The notes under the pieces were generated by a model, which had not been told where the DNA came from, did not search any database, and saw nothing but the letters and a program-made list of their open reading frames with translations. This document shows, piece after piece, positions 8,209 to 14,783 of a stretch of DNA of 64,000 bases. Numbering within the stretch: position 1 is the first letter of the stretch; each line of letters opens with the position of its first letter. The stretch comes from Burkholderia diffusa (GTDB lineage Bacteria; Pseudomonadota; Gammaproteobacteria; Burkholderiales; Burkholderiaceae): assembly GCF_902499115.1 (NCBI RefSeq), contig NZ_CABVPN010000025.1, positions 1 to 64,000 on the forward strand, in the 5' to 3' direction. Both the position numbers and the translations under genes were made by a program.

Positions 8209-9101
8209 GATTCGGTCCTCTGCGCCTTTGACAAGCGGGATGATTGTTCGAGTTGTCGGAGTTCGTCGGGGGTAAAGAGCGACACAATCTCGGGCCACGT
8301 TATACGGCCATCGACCATTTCGGTTCTCGCCTGAACGAGTGTTGGATGCTGCTCAAATGCGGAGCCGTATTTCACGCAGTGCCAGGCATAGTCCGCTAGA
8401 TCGTCTGCCTGCGTAAGCCCAAACTGGGCGGCATCGCCGAATAATCTATCGAGCGTGGCCGGCAGCGATGCAACCTCCTGAACTGGCACATCGGATAATC
8501 GATCGACCACTTGGGTAGCGACATCGCTGCGGTTGATGCGCGGCCATTGATCGTTGCGAGGCCACGCAGGCACGTGCCCTTCGAGCAGATCGGTCGCGAC
8601 TCCTCGCCCCGAGATACTCCACCGGTGCCCTGCCCAGATAAATTGCCATGACTGGATCGGCCCCAACAACGCTTGTCGCTGCGCCGGATCGAAGGTTGCT
8701 AGAGTCAACGCCAGTACACGAGGATCGTAGAAACGCCAGAACACTGGCTTGCCATCCACACCGGGACCAACAAGGTAACGGGCGATATGCTCGACGAGCG
8801 ATTCACCATCGAGATCGCTATCGAGCCACGCGCAAACGACGGGCGGACGGTCTCTGACGGTTTCTGCATCCCAGGCTTCGGTAACGATAGTCTGAGCTGC
8901 TTCATCAAGAGCGGCCACGTCAACGAGCCTTGGCATCAATTCCTCACGATGCGCGAGTACGTGGGGCGTGCAAGGACACATGTCAAGCGCAGCCAGTGCC
9001 GGCGCGTGGGCAAGCGTCGCCGGCTCGATCAGTAGGAAGCCGCGCGTCAGGGGTCCCGAAGGCTCGGAAACGGCCTGCATTGGCAAAAGGATTGTCGTCA
9101 T
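8205..9101 (-). CDS. DUF4123 effector chaperone/adaptor (Tap/TEC family)
   Basis: DUF4123 proteins load a specific effector onto its VgrG and are encoded between the two, exactly as here. This protein is 298 residues, soluble and cytoplasmic. The family core is visible as HIARYLVGP, then FWRFYDPRVL near residue 130, followed by LLGPIQSWQFIW. The C-terminal half (from about residue 200) is the more variable part thought to grip the effector. It starts 4 bp after the vgrG stop, and its own stop overlaps the effector start. Confidence 0.88.
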   Translation of the reverse strand: MTTILLPMQAVSEPSGPLTRGFLLIEPATLAHAPALAALDMCPCTPHVLAHREELMPRLVDVAALDEAAQTIVTEAWDAETVRDRPPVVCAWLDSDLDGESLVEHIARYLVGPGVDGKPVFWRFYDPRVLALTLATFDPAQRQALLGPIQSWQFIWAGHRWSISGRGVATDLLEGHVPAWPRNDQWPRINRSDVATQVVDRLSDVPVQEVASLPATLDRLFGDAAQFGLTQADDLADYAWHCVKYGSAFEQHPTLVQARTEMVDGRITWPEIVSLFTPDELRQLEQSSRLSKAQRTES

Positions 9102-9105
9102 CGCG

Positions 9106-11577
9106 TTACGTCAGTGAGATCGACGCATTACCAGCCTGCGCGGCACCGTCAGCCAATTGTGAGCACAAATCCGATCCAGGGAATTGCGCCGGCATGCTCT
9201 GCGGGCCCACCGTATCGTGGCTGCCCGCATGAATCTTGTTCTCGCCGGGCGTATAGCCGACAATGCCTTTCGCGCTGACTTCGAGCTGGCTGTTGCCGGC
9301 GGTCAAGCGAATGCCCTGCTTGGCAGTGATGTTGATCCAGTCCGTCGTGCTGATGATCGACAAGACCTTCTTCGCCAGCAGCTCCAGCTCGTCGTTTTCC
9401 GCATGCACCTGCACTTTGCCGCTCGCCGCGATCAGCTTCATCCCCATCTTGTGCACAAACAAGGAGAACTTGTCGGAGACGCTGGCGAAGAGCGATTTTC
9501 CCGTCGCGACTGACACGCTGTCGCCGGCCGTGACGGCCACGTGCTGGCCGCCAGTGACATGCGCCGTCGCGGGCGTCGTGACGGCGATGCCGGCCGCGCC
9601 GGCCAACAGCAGATGCGCTTCATTGAGTTCAGGGAAGTCGCCCTTGTCACTGCTGCCCGTCGCACCCGCGCCCTGGATACCATCCACCTGCGATTTCAGC
9701 GCGTCGGCGATCGGTGTCTGGTCCGCCCCGTTGTCCTGCGCCTGATAATGCTGGGCGAGCTTGCCAAGTTGCCCGTGTAACGTTTGCGCTTTGGTCAGGC
9801 GTGATGCCGGCTCTCCGATATCCGAGAGATGCCCCTGTGCGGCGGGACGCACCTCCGTGCTGATCACCATGCCCTTGCCGGTGCGGATCGCGCCGACCTC
9901 ATCCGTACGCAGCTCGAAGCCCTCGCCGCGGGCATCCTTGCGCCCCTGCCAATCCTCGATTCGCTTGATCTTGCCGAGCGAGAGCTGGCTTGCCGCATGG
10001 TCGGACCGAAGCTGCACCTGAATGGCATTCGCCGTATCGTCGAAAATTAGATGATTGCTGCGACCGGACGAAGCGTTGCCGTCCGCACCGGTCAGCTCCC
10101 GGCTGCGAATGCCCATCAGCGCATTCTCGTCCGGCAGCTTCCACGACGGGACGTTGCGCGCGTTCATCACGCGGCCCGTAATGATCGGGTGGTCCGGATT
10201 GCCGTCGAGCCATTGCACGATGACTTCGGAACCGATGCGGGGCAGTGCAGCCACCCCTTGGCCGCCACCGGCCCAACCGCTTGCGACCCGCACCCACGTC
10301 GAATACTTGCCTTCGCGATCCCAATGGAATTGAACCAGCACGCGGCCGTGCTCGTCGGTGTGAATGCTCGTGCCGGACTGGCCGACGACGGTCGCCGTCT
10401 GCGGCGCGAGAATCTTCGTGTCGACGCTGTTGAAGCCGCGCCCGGGCCGCCACGGGGTCGCCTTGGGTACACACGTGAATTCATTGCGGTATTCCGCCAG
10501 CACCCCCGTGTCCTGCAAATAATTGTTGGTCGCCACATGCCGAACCGCGATGATCAGGTATTCGTCGTCGCTCTGATCGCGGCTTAGCGCTGAGCCATAA
10601 CGGTCCGTCAACCGGAACCAGCGGCCCGGCTGCACGAAGCGATTGTTGCCCTTCGCATCGAAGCGTTTGATCGTCGCTTCGATTTCCTCCATCCGGCGGT
10701 TCGCGACCTGATAGCCGTGCTCCATGTTCCGATAGCCGTACGCGCCGGCGTACTCATTCCATTCAAGCTTCGGCAGCGCGGCTTCGGGGTTCAACAGGCT
10801 CGTTTGGACGTGGGTTGGCGTCGGGCTCTTGAAGTCGAAGCGTGACAGCTCCGCATGCGTCGACGTGGTCTGCTGGAACGGGGACCAGCTCAGAATGCTG
10901 TCCGATTCCTCCGCGCCCATGCCATTGTGAAAGCGGATTTCGTGAACCTTGCCGTCGATCGCGTGCGCGCGACGCGTCGGATCGGAGACGGTCAGCTTGT
11001 GCGACGTGGCCGTGTGCTCGTACCAGTACAGATAGCCCGCGTGTTCCCAGCGCCGATGAAGGTAATTGTGGTCGTCTTCGTCGAACTGGCAGGCCATCGT
11101 CATTCGCGGATCGTCTTCGCCGACCTGCCACGCCCATTCGGGTAACACACCGTAGTCCTGAAAGACCGTCGCGGTCTGGTCGTGAAGGTTCTGATCGAGG
11201 AACAGGCGATTGTGCTGGCTGTACTTCAGGTAGCGCAGCCACGGGCCGACGTGCGCCTCATAGAACACCCAGCCGCCGTCCGTGCGATCGTGCCGGAACG
11301 CGAAGATATGGCCGTTGAAATAGCGGTGGCTGCCGTCGCCGCGCGCCAAGCTAGCCGTCACGCGCTTGCCAATGAAATCGTTCGGCGCGAGGTGATCGTT
11401 GTCCGACAGGATTTCGATCTTGTACGCGAAATCCTTTGATAGCGCTTCAATCGCCTCGAATGCGTTCGGCAGCAGGATTCTGTAAGGCGCGTTATCGTCC
11501 GGAAAGCTGATTTGCACTTGCCGGTTGTGCTGCGGCCCCAGCGCAAGGTCTCTCAGGGCTTGTGCCGTGTTCTGCAT
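9106..11577 (-). CDS. vgrG: Type VI secretion tip protein VgrG with DUF2345 extension
   Basis: VgrG trimers form the T6SS spike. The protein is 823 residues from the ATG at 11577 (MQNTAQAL); the ORF stays open to 11688, but that extension is basic and unlike VgrG. The order is a gp27-like region (about 1-380), a gp5-like OB fold (DEHGRVLVQFHWDREG near 430), a RIGSEVIVQWLDGNPD repeat lead-in, a gp5 needle, then a DUF2345 domain (about 620-780) ending ENKIHAGSHDTV. DUF2345 usually supports cargo docking. It heads the cargo operon: vgrG, DUF4123, MIX effector, DUF6708, PAAR, AcrVA2-like gene, tssF. Confidence 0.95.
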   Translation of the reverse strand: MQNTAQALRDLALGPQHNRQVQISFPDDNAPYRILLPNAFEAIEALSKDFAYKIEILSDNDHLAPNDFIGKRVTASLARGDGSHRYFNGHIFAFRHDRTDGGWVFYEAHVGPWLRYLKYSQHNRLFLDQNLHDQTATVFQDYGVLPEWAWQVGEDDPRMTMACQFDEDDHNYLHRRWEHAGYLYWYEHTATSHKLTVSDPTRRAHAIDGKVHEIRFHNGMGAEESDSILSWSPFQQTTSTHAELSRFDFKSPTPTHVQTSLLNPEAALPKLEWNEYAGAYGYRNMEHGYQVANRRMEEIEATIKRFDAKGNNRFVQPGRWFRLTDRYGSALSRDQSDDEYLIIAVRHVATNNYLQDTGVLAEYRNEFTCVPKATPWRPGRGFNSVDTKILAPQTATVVGQSGTSIHTDEHGRVLVQFHWDREGKYSTWVRVASGWAGGGQGVAALPRIGSEVIVQWLDGNPDHPIITGRVMNARNVPSWKLPDENALMGIRSRELTGADGNASSGRSNHLIFDDTANAIQVQLRSDHAASQLSLGKIKRIEDWQGRKDARGEGFELRTDEVGAIRTGKGMVISTEVRPAAQGHLSDIGEPASRLTKAQTLHGQLGKLAQHYQAQDNGADQTPIADALKSQVDGIQGAGATGSSDKGDFPELNEAHLLLAGAAGIAVTTPATAHVTGGQHVAVTAGDSVSVATGKSLFASVSDKFSLFVHKMGMKLIAASGKVQVHAENDELELLAKKVLSIISTTDWINITAKQGIRLTAGNSQLEVSAKGIVGYTPGENKIHAGSHDTVGPQSMPAQFPGSDLCSQLADGAAQAGNASISLT

Positions 11578-12273
11578 TGTTCTTATCCGTTGATCCGGGC
11601 GCGGAGTGCCGCCGGGCCGCCCGTGCGCCCTTGAATGCACCGGCAAAGTGGGGCTGACAATGCGCATGCCCGTCCCGACGTGCCGCAATAAGCTCAGACG
11701 TATACCACAAAGGCCCGAGAAGGCCCACGGGGAGAATTGTTAGGGATGTTGAAAATGACTGGCAGCGGCTGAGTGATGCCACACGGCACCTCAACGAACT
11801 TAACGGGACACAACATCATCTTGATCCGGGCGGCGACCGGTCAATCGTACCGAAAGAGTGCTTTTAGGGGCGCACCCCATTCGATATAATTACGCCCTTG
11901 TCGGCACTCAGACGAACGCCTGTGGCCCTTATAGGCTATACGATTGGGGTAAAAAGCGCGGGAAGCTTGGTTCAAGCAGACTGCGCCAAGCCGACAGAAG
12001 AGGTGCCGGGAGCGTGCTACCAACACAACCCCCGGCGATTTTTTTGGCTTGGGAGCCTGTTCCGTGGAGGGAACACCACAGCTATCACATCTTTGTGGAA
12101 GATAGTGAAGCACTGTAGTCGATGCGAACAATAAGGGGGCAGGCGCGCCGCGTCAAGCCCTTGCGCGCGCCATGCGTGGATTTTCATCGCGTACGATTTT
12201 TCGATAGTGCTGTGATTTTATACAGTACTGTCGCCATTCCCTCTTTCGGAGCAGGCCATTTTCTAGGTGGAAA
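11578..12273. promoter_or_regulatory. Divergent control region between vgrG and alpA
   Basis: About 700 bp separate the two halves of the island. The left part (11578-11860) must hold the vgrG promoter; I see no strong sigma-70 boxes there. On the plus strand a good -10 box TATAAT lies at 11885-11890 with a weak -35 region (TTTTAG around 11862). It would start a transcript running through 11900-12140 into alpA. That leader contains the low-confidence ORF listed separately. Confidence 0.4.
11898..12134 (+). CDS. Possible leader ORF, TTG start, unknown
   Basis: This 78-codon reading frame begins with TTG right after the TATAAT box, so little or no leader would precede it. It encodes a basic peptide with NPRRFFWLG and ends KHCSRCEQ. 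P4-like islands often carry a conserved, partly translated leader here (Ash/Icd-like ORFs). The nucleotide sequence, rich in short inverted repeats, may matter more than the peptide. I cannot name a family and would not rule out a purely RNA role. Confidence 0.25.
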   Translation: MSALRRTPVALIGYTIGVKSAGSLVQADCAKPTEEVPGACYQHNPRRFFWLGSLFRGGNTTAITSLWKIVKHCSRCEQ

Positions 12274-12465
12274 ATGGTTTTCAAACTGCTTCGTCTTGTC
12301 GGCGTGCTCGATACCGTCGGCGTCAAGAAAACAACGCTGTATCGCTGGATTCGCGAGGGTAAGTTTCCAGCGCCGGTCCAGTTGGGTGCCAGGAGCGTCG
12401 GCTGGCGCGCCACAGACGTCCAACAATGGGTCGAATCCCGTCAGTCCACGCGGGGGCAGGCATGA
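12274..12465 (+). CDS. alpA: AlpA-family transcriptional activator
   Basis: AlpA-type proteins are small MerR-like winged helix-turn-helix activators of P4-like islands that switch on excision or replication genes. The 63 residues show the pattern VGVKKTTLYRWIREGKFPAP, then LGARSVGWRATDVQQWVESR. It is the first gene of the plus-strand island operon, and its TGA overlaps the next ATG (ATGA at 12462), so the two are probably translated together. Confidence 0.9.
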   Translation: MVFKLLRLVGVLDTVGVKKTTLYRWIREGKFPAPVQLGARSVGWRATDVQQWVESRQSTRGQA

Positions 12466-12986
12466 GTGCGCACGCCCCGCTGATCAGTCGCGGCGGCCCG
12501 TATGGTCGAGCGATGGGCGCGGCCGTCACGGCCCGCGACGCTGCGTTCGTGCGTTGCCGCGATGCCCGACTCCGCAAGCTCGCCGGAATCCTTGATGACA
12601 TCGAGGGGCGCTTTTGGAATCGTGGCGACGACGCCGGCAAGCTCGTCGCGATCGCCGTCACGCTCGCCTCGACGCTCGCGCTCGAAGCCCCGCACCTGAC
12701 TGCAAAGCAACTTGGCACCGCCTGCGAGAAGTTCGTCCAGGCGATCGCCGCTGCTGAACAGGATTCGGCGAACTATCGTCGTCGGCAGTATCGACAGCTG
12801 CGGAAAGCCTATCGTGCGCTTTACAACGACATCGATGCGCAGTGCACGGACGGGACGCGCCGCTTGGAAGCTAGCGCCCTGCTGCGGGGCGTCGCGCTCG
12901 GCCAATCGCTGGCGCAGGGCAACTCGCGACTGGATATCGAACAGCTAAAGCTGGCGACCGCCGTACTCAAGGGGGAGGCCGTCTGA
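12462..12986 (+). CDS. Island protein of unknown function
   Basis: This 174-residue soluble, mostly helical protein starts MSAHAPLISRGGPYG. It is rich in Arg and Ala, with RRRQYRQLRKAYRALYND in the middle. The start is chosen at the ATG that overlaps the alpA stop; an upstream ATG at 12426 in the same frame lies inside alpA. No family is recognised. Genes at this place in P4-like islands are poorly studied. It is the last gene before the C4 RNA control region. Confidence 0.65.
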   Translation: MSAHAPLISRGGPYGRAMGAAVTARDAAFVRCRDARLRKLAGILDDIEGRFWNRGDDAGKLVAIAVTLASTLALEAPHLTAKQLGTACEKFVQAIAAAEQDSANYRRRQYRQLRKAYRALYNDIDAQCTDGTRRLEASALLRGVALGQSLAQGNSRLDIEQLKLATAVLKGEAV

Positions 12987-13099
12987 TGCTCACCCAAAGT
13001 TGCTTTGCACTAGGCAATACACGGCGAGGGCGTCGCGATTTGCGTCGCCCAGTATCGCGCGGTATCCTGTGCGCGTCGCTGAGACAACAGCGACCGGGA

Positions 13100-13122
13100 T
13101 TTGCAGCCCGACAGTTCCAAGG
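13100..13122 (+). promoter_or_regulatory. C4 system a1/b1 sites
   Basis: TTTGCAG (13100-13106, a1) and TCCAAGG (13116-13122, b1) lie upstream of the C4 RNA and are complementary to its a' (13238-13244) and b' (13224-13230) segments. The same upstream pair exists in the P1/P7 immI locus, where a1/b1 can compete for the antisense segments. Confidence 0.55.
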
Positions 13123-13185
13123 CGGACGACCGCCGCAGTGCGTTTTTTTTACGTCCGTGTGCCTTCGCGCGCCTCTACGATCAAT

Positions 13186-13267
13186 GGGTGGGCGACGGTG
13201 GGGAGGCTTCGGCCTGCCGGTTCCCTTGGACGCCGGTCTGCAAACCCTGCCGTCTGCCCGCCCACCC
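13186..13267 (+). ncRNA. C4-type antisense RNA
   Basis: C4 RNAs are processed from the leader of the mRNA they control and block a ribosome site (known from P1, P7 and P4-like elements). A perfect 9-bp closing stem joins 13186-13194 (GGGTGGGCG) to 13259-13267 (CGCCCACCC). Inside is a hairpin AGGC-TTCG-GCCT (13204-13215). Unpaired segments carry b' CCTTGGACG (13224-13232) and a' CTGCAAA (13238-13244). Each has a perfect complement downstream: a2 TTTGCAG (13271-13277) and b2 CGTCCAAGG (13296-13304). The order is antiparallel, as required. Primary sequence and layout match the C4 family as I remember it. Confidence 0.8.
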
Positions 13268-13270
13268 CAA

Positions 13271-13308
13271 TTTGCAGTGGGGAGCGGGTTCAACCCGTCC
13301 AAGGAGGT
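13271..13308 (+). promoter_or_regulatory. C4 target a2/b2 overlapping the ribosome site of the next ORF
   Basis: b2 (13296-13304) runs into the Shine-Dalgarno AAGGAGG (13301-13307), 9 bp before the ATG at 13317. Pairing of C4 b' with b2 would cover the AAGG of the ribosome site and shut off the small-ORF train. Confidence 0.7.
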
Positions 13309-13316
13309 CGCACCCA

Positions 13317-13493
13317 ATGCGCCAGTCCACGCACGCCCGTACCGGGCAGCAATCCCACCTCATTCGATCCATCGTCCGCACAGCACTGCGCGACGCGGCA
13401 ACGGCCAACACGTATCAAGACGCGCTCGATGCAACGGGCGCGGCACTGGCAGCGATCGCGGCGCTCGTTCGCGCGGAGGTGCGTCATGGCTGA
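13317..13493 (+). CDS. Small island ORF directly under C4 control
   Basis: This 58-residue basic protein starts MRQSTHARTG. The start is fixed by a very strong AAGGAGG site placed at normal distance and overlapped by the C4 b2 target. In P1 the gene in this place is icd, whose translation is needed for downstream antirepressor expression. This protein has no clear similarity to Icd that I can see. Its stop overlaps the next start by 8 bases (13486-13493), so it probably drives translation of the whole train. Confidence 0.7.
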   Translation: MRQSTHARTGQQSHLIRSIVRTALRDAATANTYQDALDATGAALAAIAALVRAEVRHG

Positions 13494-13788
13494 CCTGCGC
13501 TGCAAGATTGGCGATCTGGCGATCGTCACGAAATGTGATGCTCGCTCGCGCATCGGCATGCTGGTTGAAGTGGCATCGGCTCGCCCGACGCGCGATCACG
13601 ATTGGCGCGTGCGGATCTTGGGCGGCCCCGTCAAGGGCCGCAGTGTCTACGATCGGCGGTTCGGCGAGTTCACGCATGCAGCGGTCCACGACTGGAACCT
13701 CACGCCGATTCGCGGCGAAGCGGAGCTGGATTGCGCGATCGACGTCGGGCAACTCCTCGCGTCGATTCTGGAGGTGCGCCATGTCTGA
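13486..13788 (+). CDS. Small island protein of unknown function
   Basis: This 100-residue protein starts MADLRCKIGDLAIVTKC. It looks like a small beta-rich domain: GDLAIVTK, IGMLVEVAS, WRVRILGGPVKG. The pattern resembles short SH3-like barrel proteins of phages, but no family is named. It overlaps both neighbours (8 bases each side), which shows the translational coupling of this train. Confidence 0.7.
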   Translation: MADLRCKIGDLAIVTKCDARSRIGMLVEVASARPTRDHDWRVRILGGPVKGRSVYDRRFGEFTHAAVHDWNLTPIRGEAELDCAIDVGQLLASILEVRHV

Positions 13789-13993
13789 ATTCCGCCTGCC
13801 GAATGAAGTCACAATGATCGCCATGTGTGCGGCCCATCAATTCGCCCAGCTCGAAGCGCTGTTCGATGCTGTCCGTTCGCATCTTGCGGAGGGCACCTAC
13901 GAGCGAGCGCTCGTCGACATGGGGCAAAGCGTCGCGAGCCGGTATTCGGCCGAAATGCGCCGTACTGCGCAGCCGGAGGTGTGCCATGACTGA
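13781..13993 (+). CDS. Small island protein of unknown function
   Basis: This 70-residue helical, acidic to neutral protein starts MSEFRLPNEVTMIAMC. It begins 8 bases before the upstream stop and ends 8 bases after the next start. No domain is recognised. The strict overlap pattern and codon use like its neighbours support it as a real gene. Confidence 0.65.
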   Translation: MSEFRLPNEVTMIAMCAAHQFAQLEALFDAVRSHLAEGTYERALVDMGQSVASRYSAEMRRTAQPEVCHD

Positions 13994-14333
13994 CCAGCGC
14001 ATTCGAACCGCGGTTATCAATGGCTTCGATAACGCACCGCCACTCGATACCGGCGCTCCGATCGAGCTGCAATTCGCCGTCGACCTGGGCGCGATCTGCG
14101 CCGACGCATGGCTCGACCTGAAAGGCGACGTGCGCCTGCACGACTACGCGGCCCATCAGGCCGCCGCGTTCGCACGCGGCATGGAATCCGCCATGCAGGA
14201 CGCTGGCGACGTCGACGCGCACCGCGTGACGATCAGCCGCCAAGCGTTCGCGGCCGGCCTGATGGGGCGCGTGCAACAGCACCTGTTCGCGGCGCTCGGC
14301 CTCGTCACGCGCGAACCGCGCACGACGCACTGA
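13986..14333 (+). CDS. Small island protein of unknown function
   Basis: This 115-residue soluble protein starts MTDQRIRTAVINGFDNAPP. It is helical in the second half (AAHQAAAFARGMESAMQ). The ATG overlaps the upstream stop by 8 bases. The next gene follows after 10 bp. No known family is recognised; it is the last member of the overlapping train that begins at 13317. Confidence 0.65.
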   Translation: MTDQRIRTAVINGFDNAPPLDTGAPIELQFAVDLGAICADAWLDLKGDVRLHDYAAHQAAAFARGMESAMQDAGDVDAHRVTISRQAFAAGLMGRVQQHLFAALGLVTREPRTTH

Positions 14334-14343
14334 CGGAGCGGCC

Positions 14344-14670
14344 ATGGCAAAGACGAACAAGAACGCCGTGCAACCGCTCGCGCCGCACTTCGTGGCCGAG
14401 GTGAACCGCCCCGACCGCAACCGCATCGGTACGCGGATCAGCGATGCGATGGAGCTGCTGGACAGCCTGCATTGGGCGGCCGACAGGGCCATGTCCGATG
14501 ACGACTACTGGCTTGTCCTGAGCCTGTTCCGCGCGTCCCTGCCATCGATCGGTGCGGCGCTTGAGGCGGCGAACGACGCCCTCGGCGAGTCGCGGCTCGG
14601 CCGGTACGTCTACAGCAATGACGTCACGGCCGGCGGGGCCGTTCTGTCGGTGCCGCGCGCGGCCGGCTGA
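14344..14670 (+). CDS. Island protein of unknown function
   Basis: This 108-residue soluble protein starts MAKTNKNAVQPLAPHFVAE. The middle is helical, with DAMELLDSLHWAADRAM and FRASLPSIGAALEAAN. It lies between the small ORF train and the primase gene and is read in the same direction. It probably belongs to the same transcript. No family is recognised. Confidence 0.65.
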   Translation: MAKTNKNAVQPLAPHFVAEVNRPDRNRIGTRISDAMELLDSLHWAADRAMSDDDYWLVLSLFRASLPSIGAALEAANDALGESRLGRYVYSNDVTAGGAVLSVPRAAG

Positions 14671-14783
14671 CGCTCCGCCGCTAGGCACCGTCGCATCATT
14701 CAATTCTTCGCGCGTCGGATCGCTGCTCGCCCGATATGGACTACTAATCGGAGAGTTGGCCGGCGCGCGTCCAGTGGGAACCT

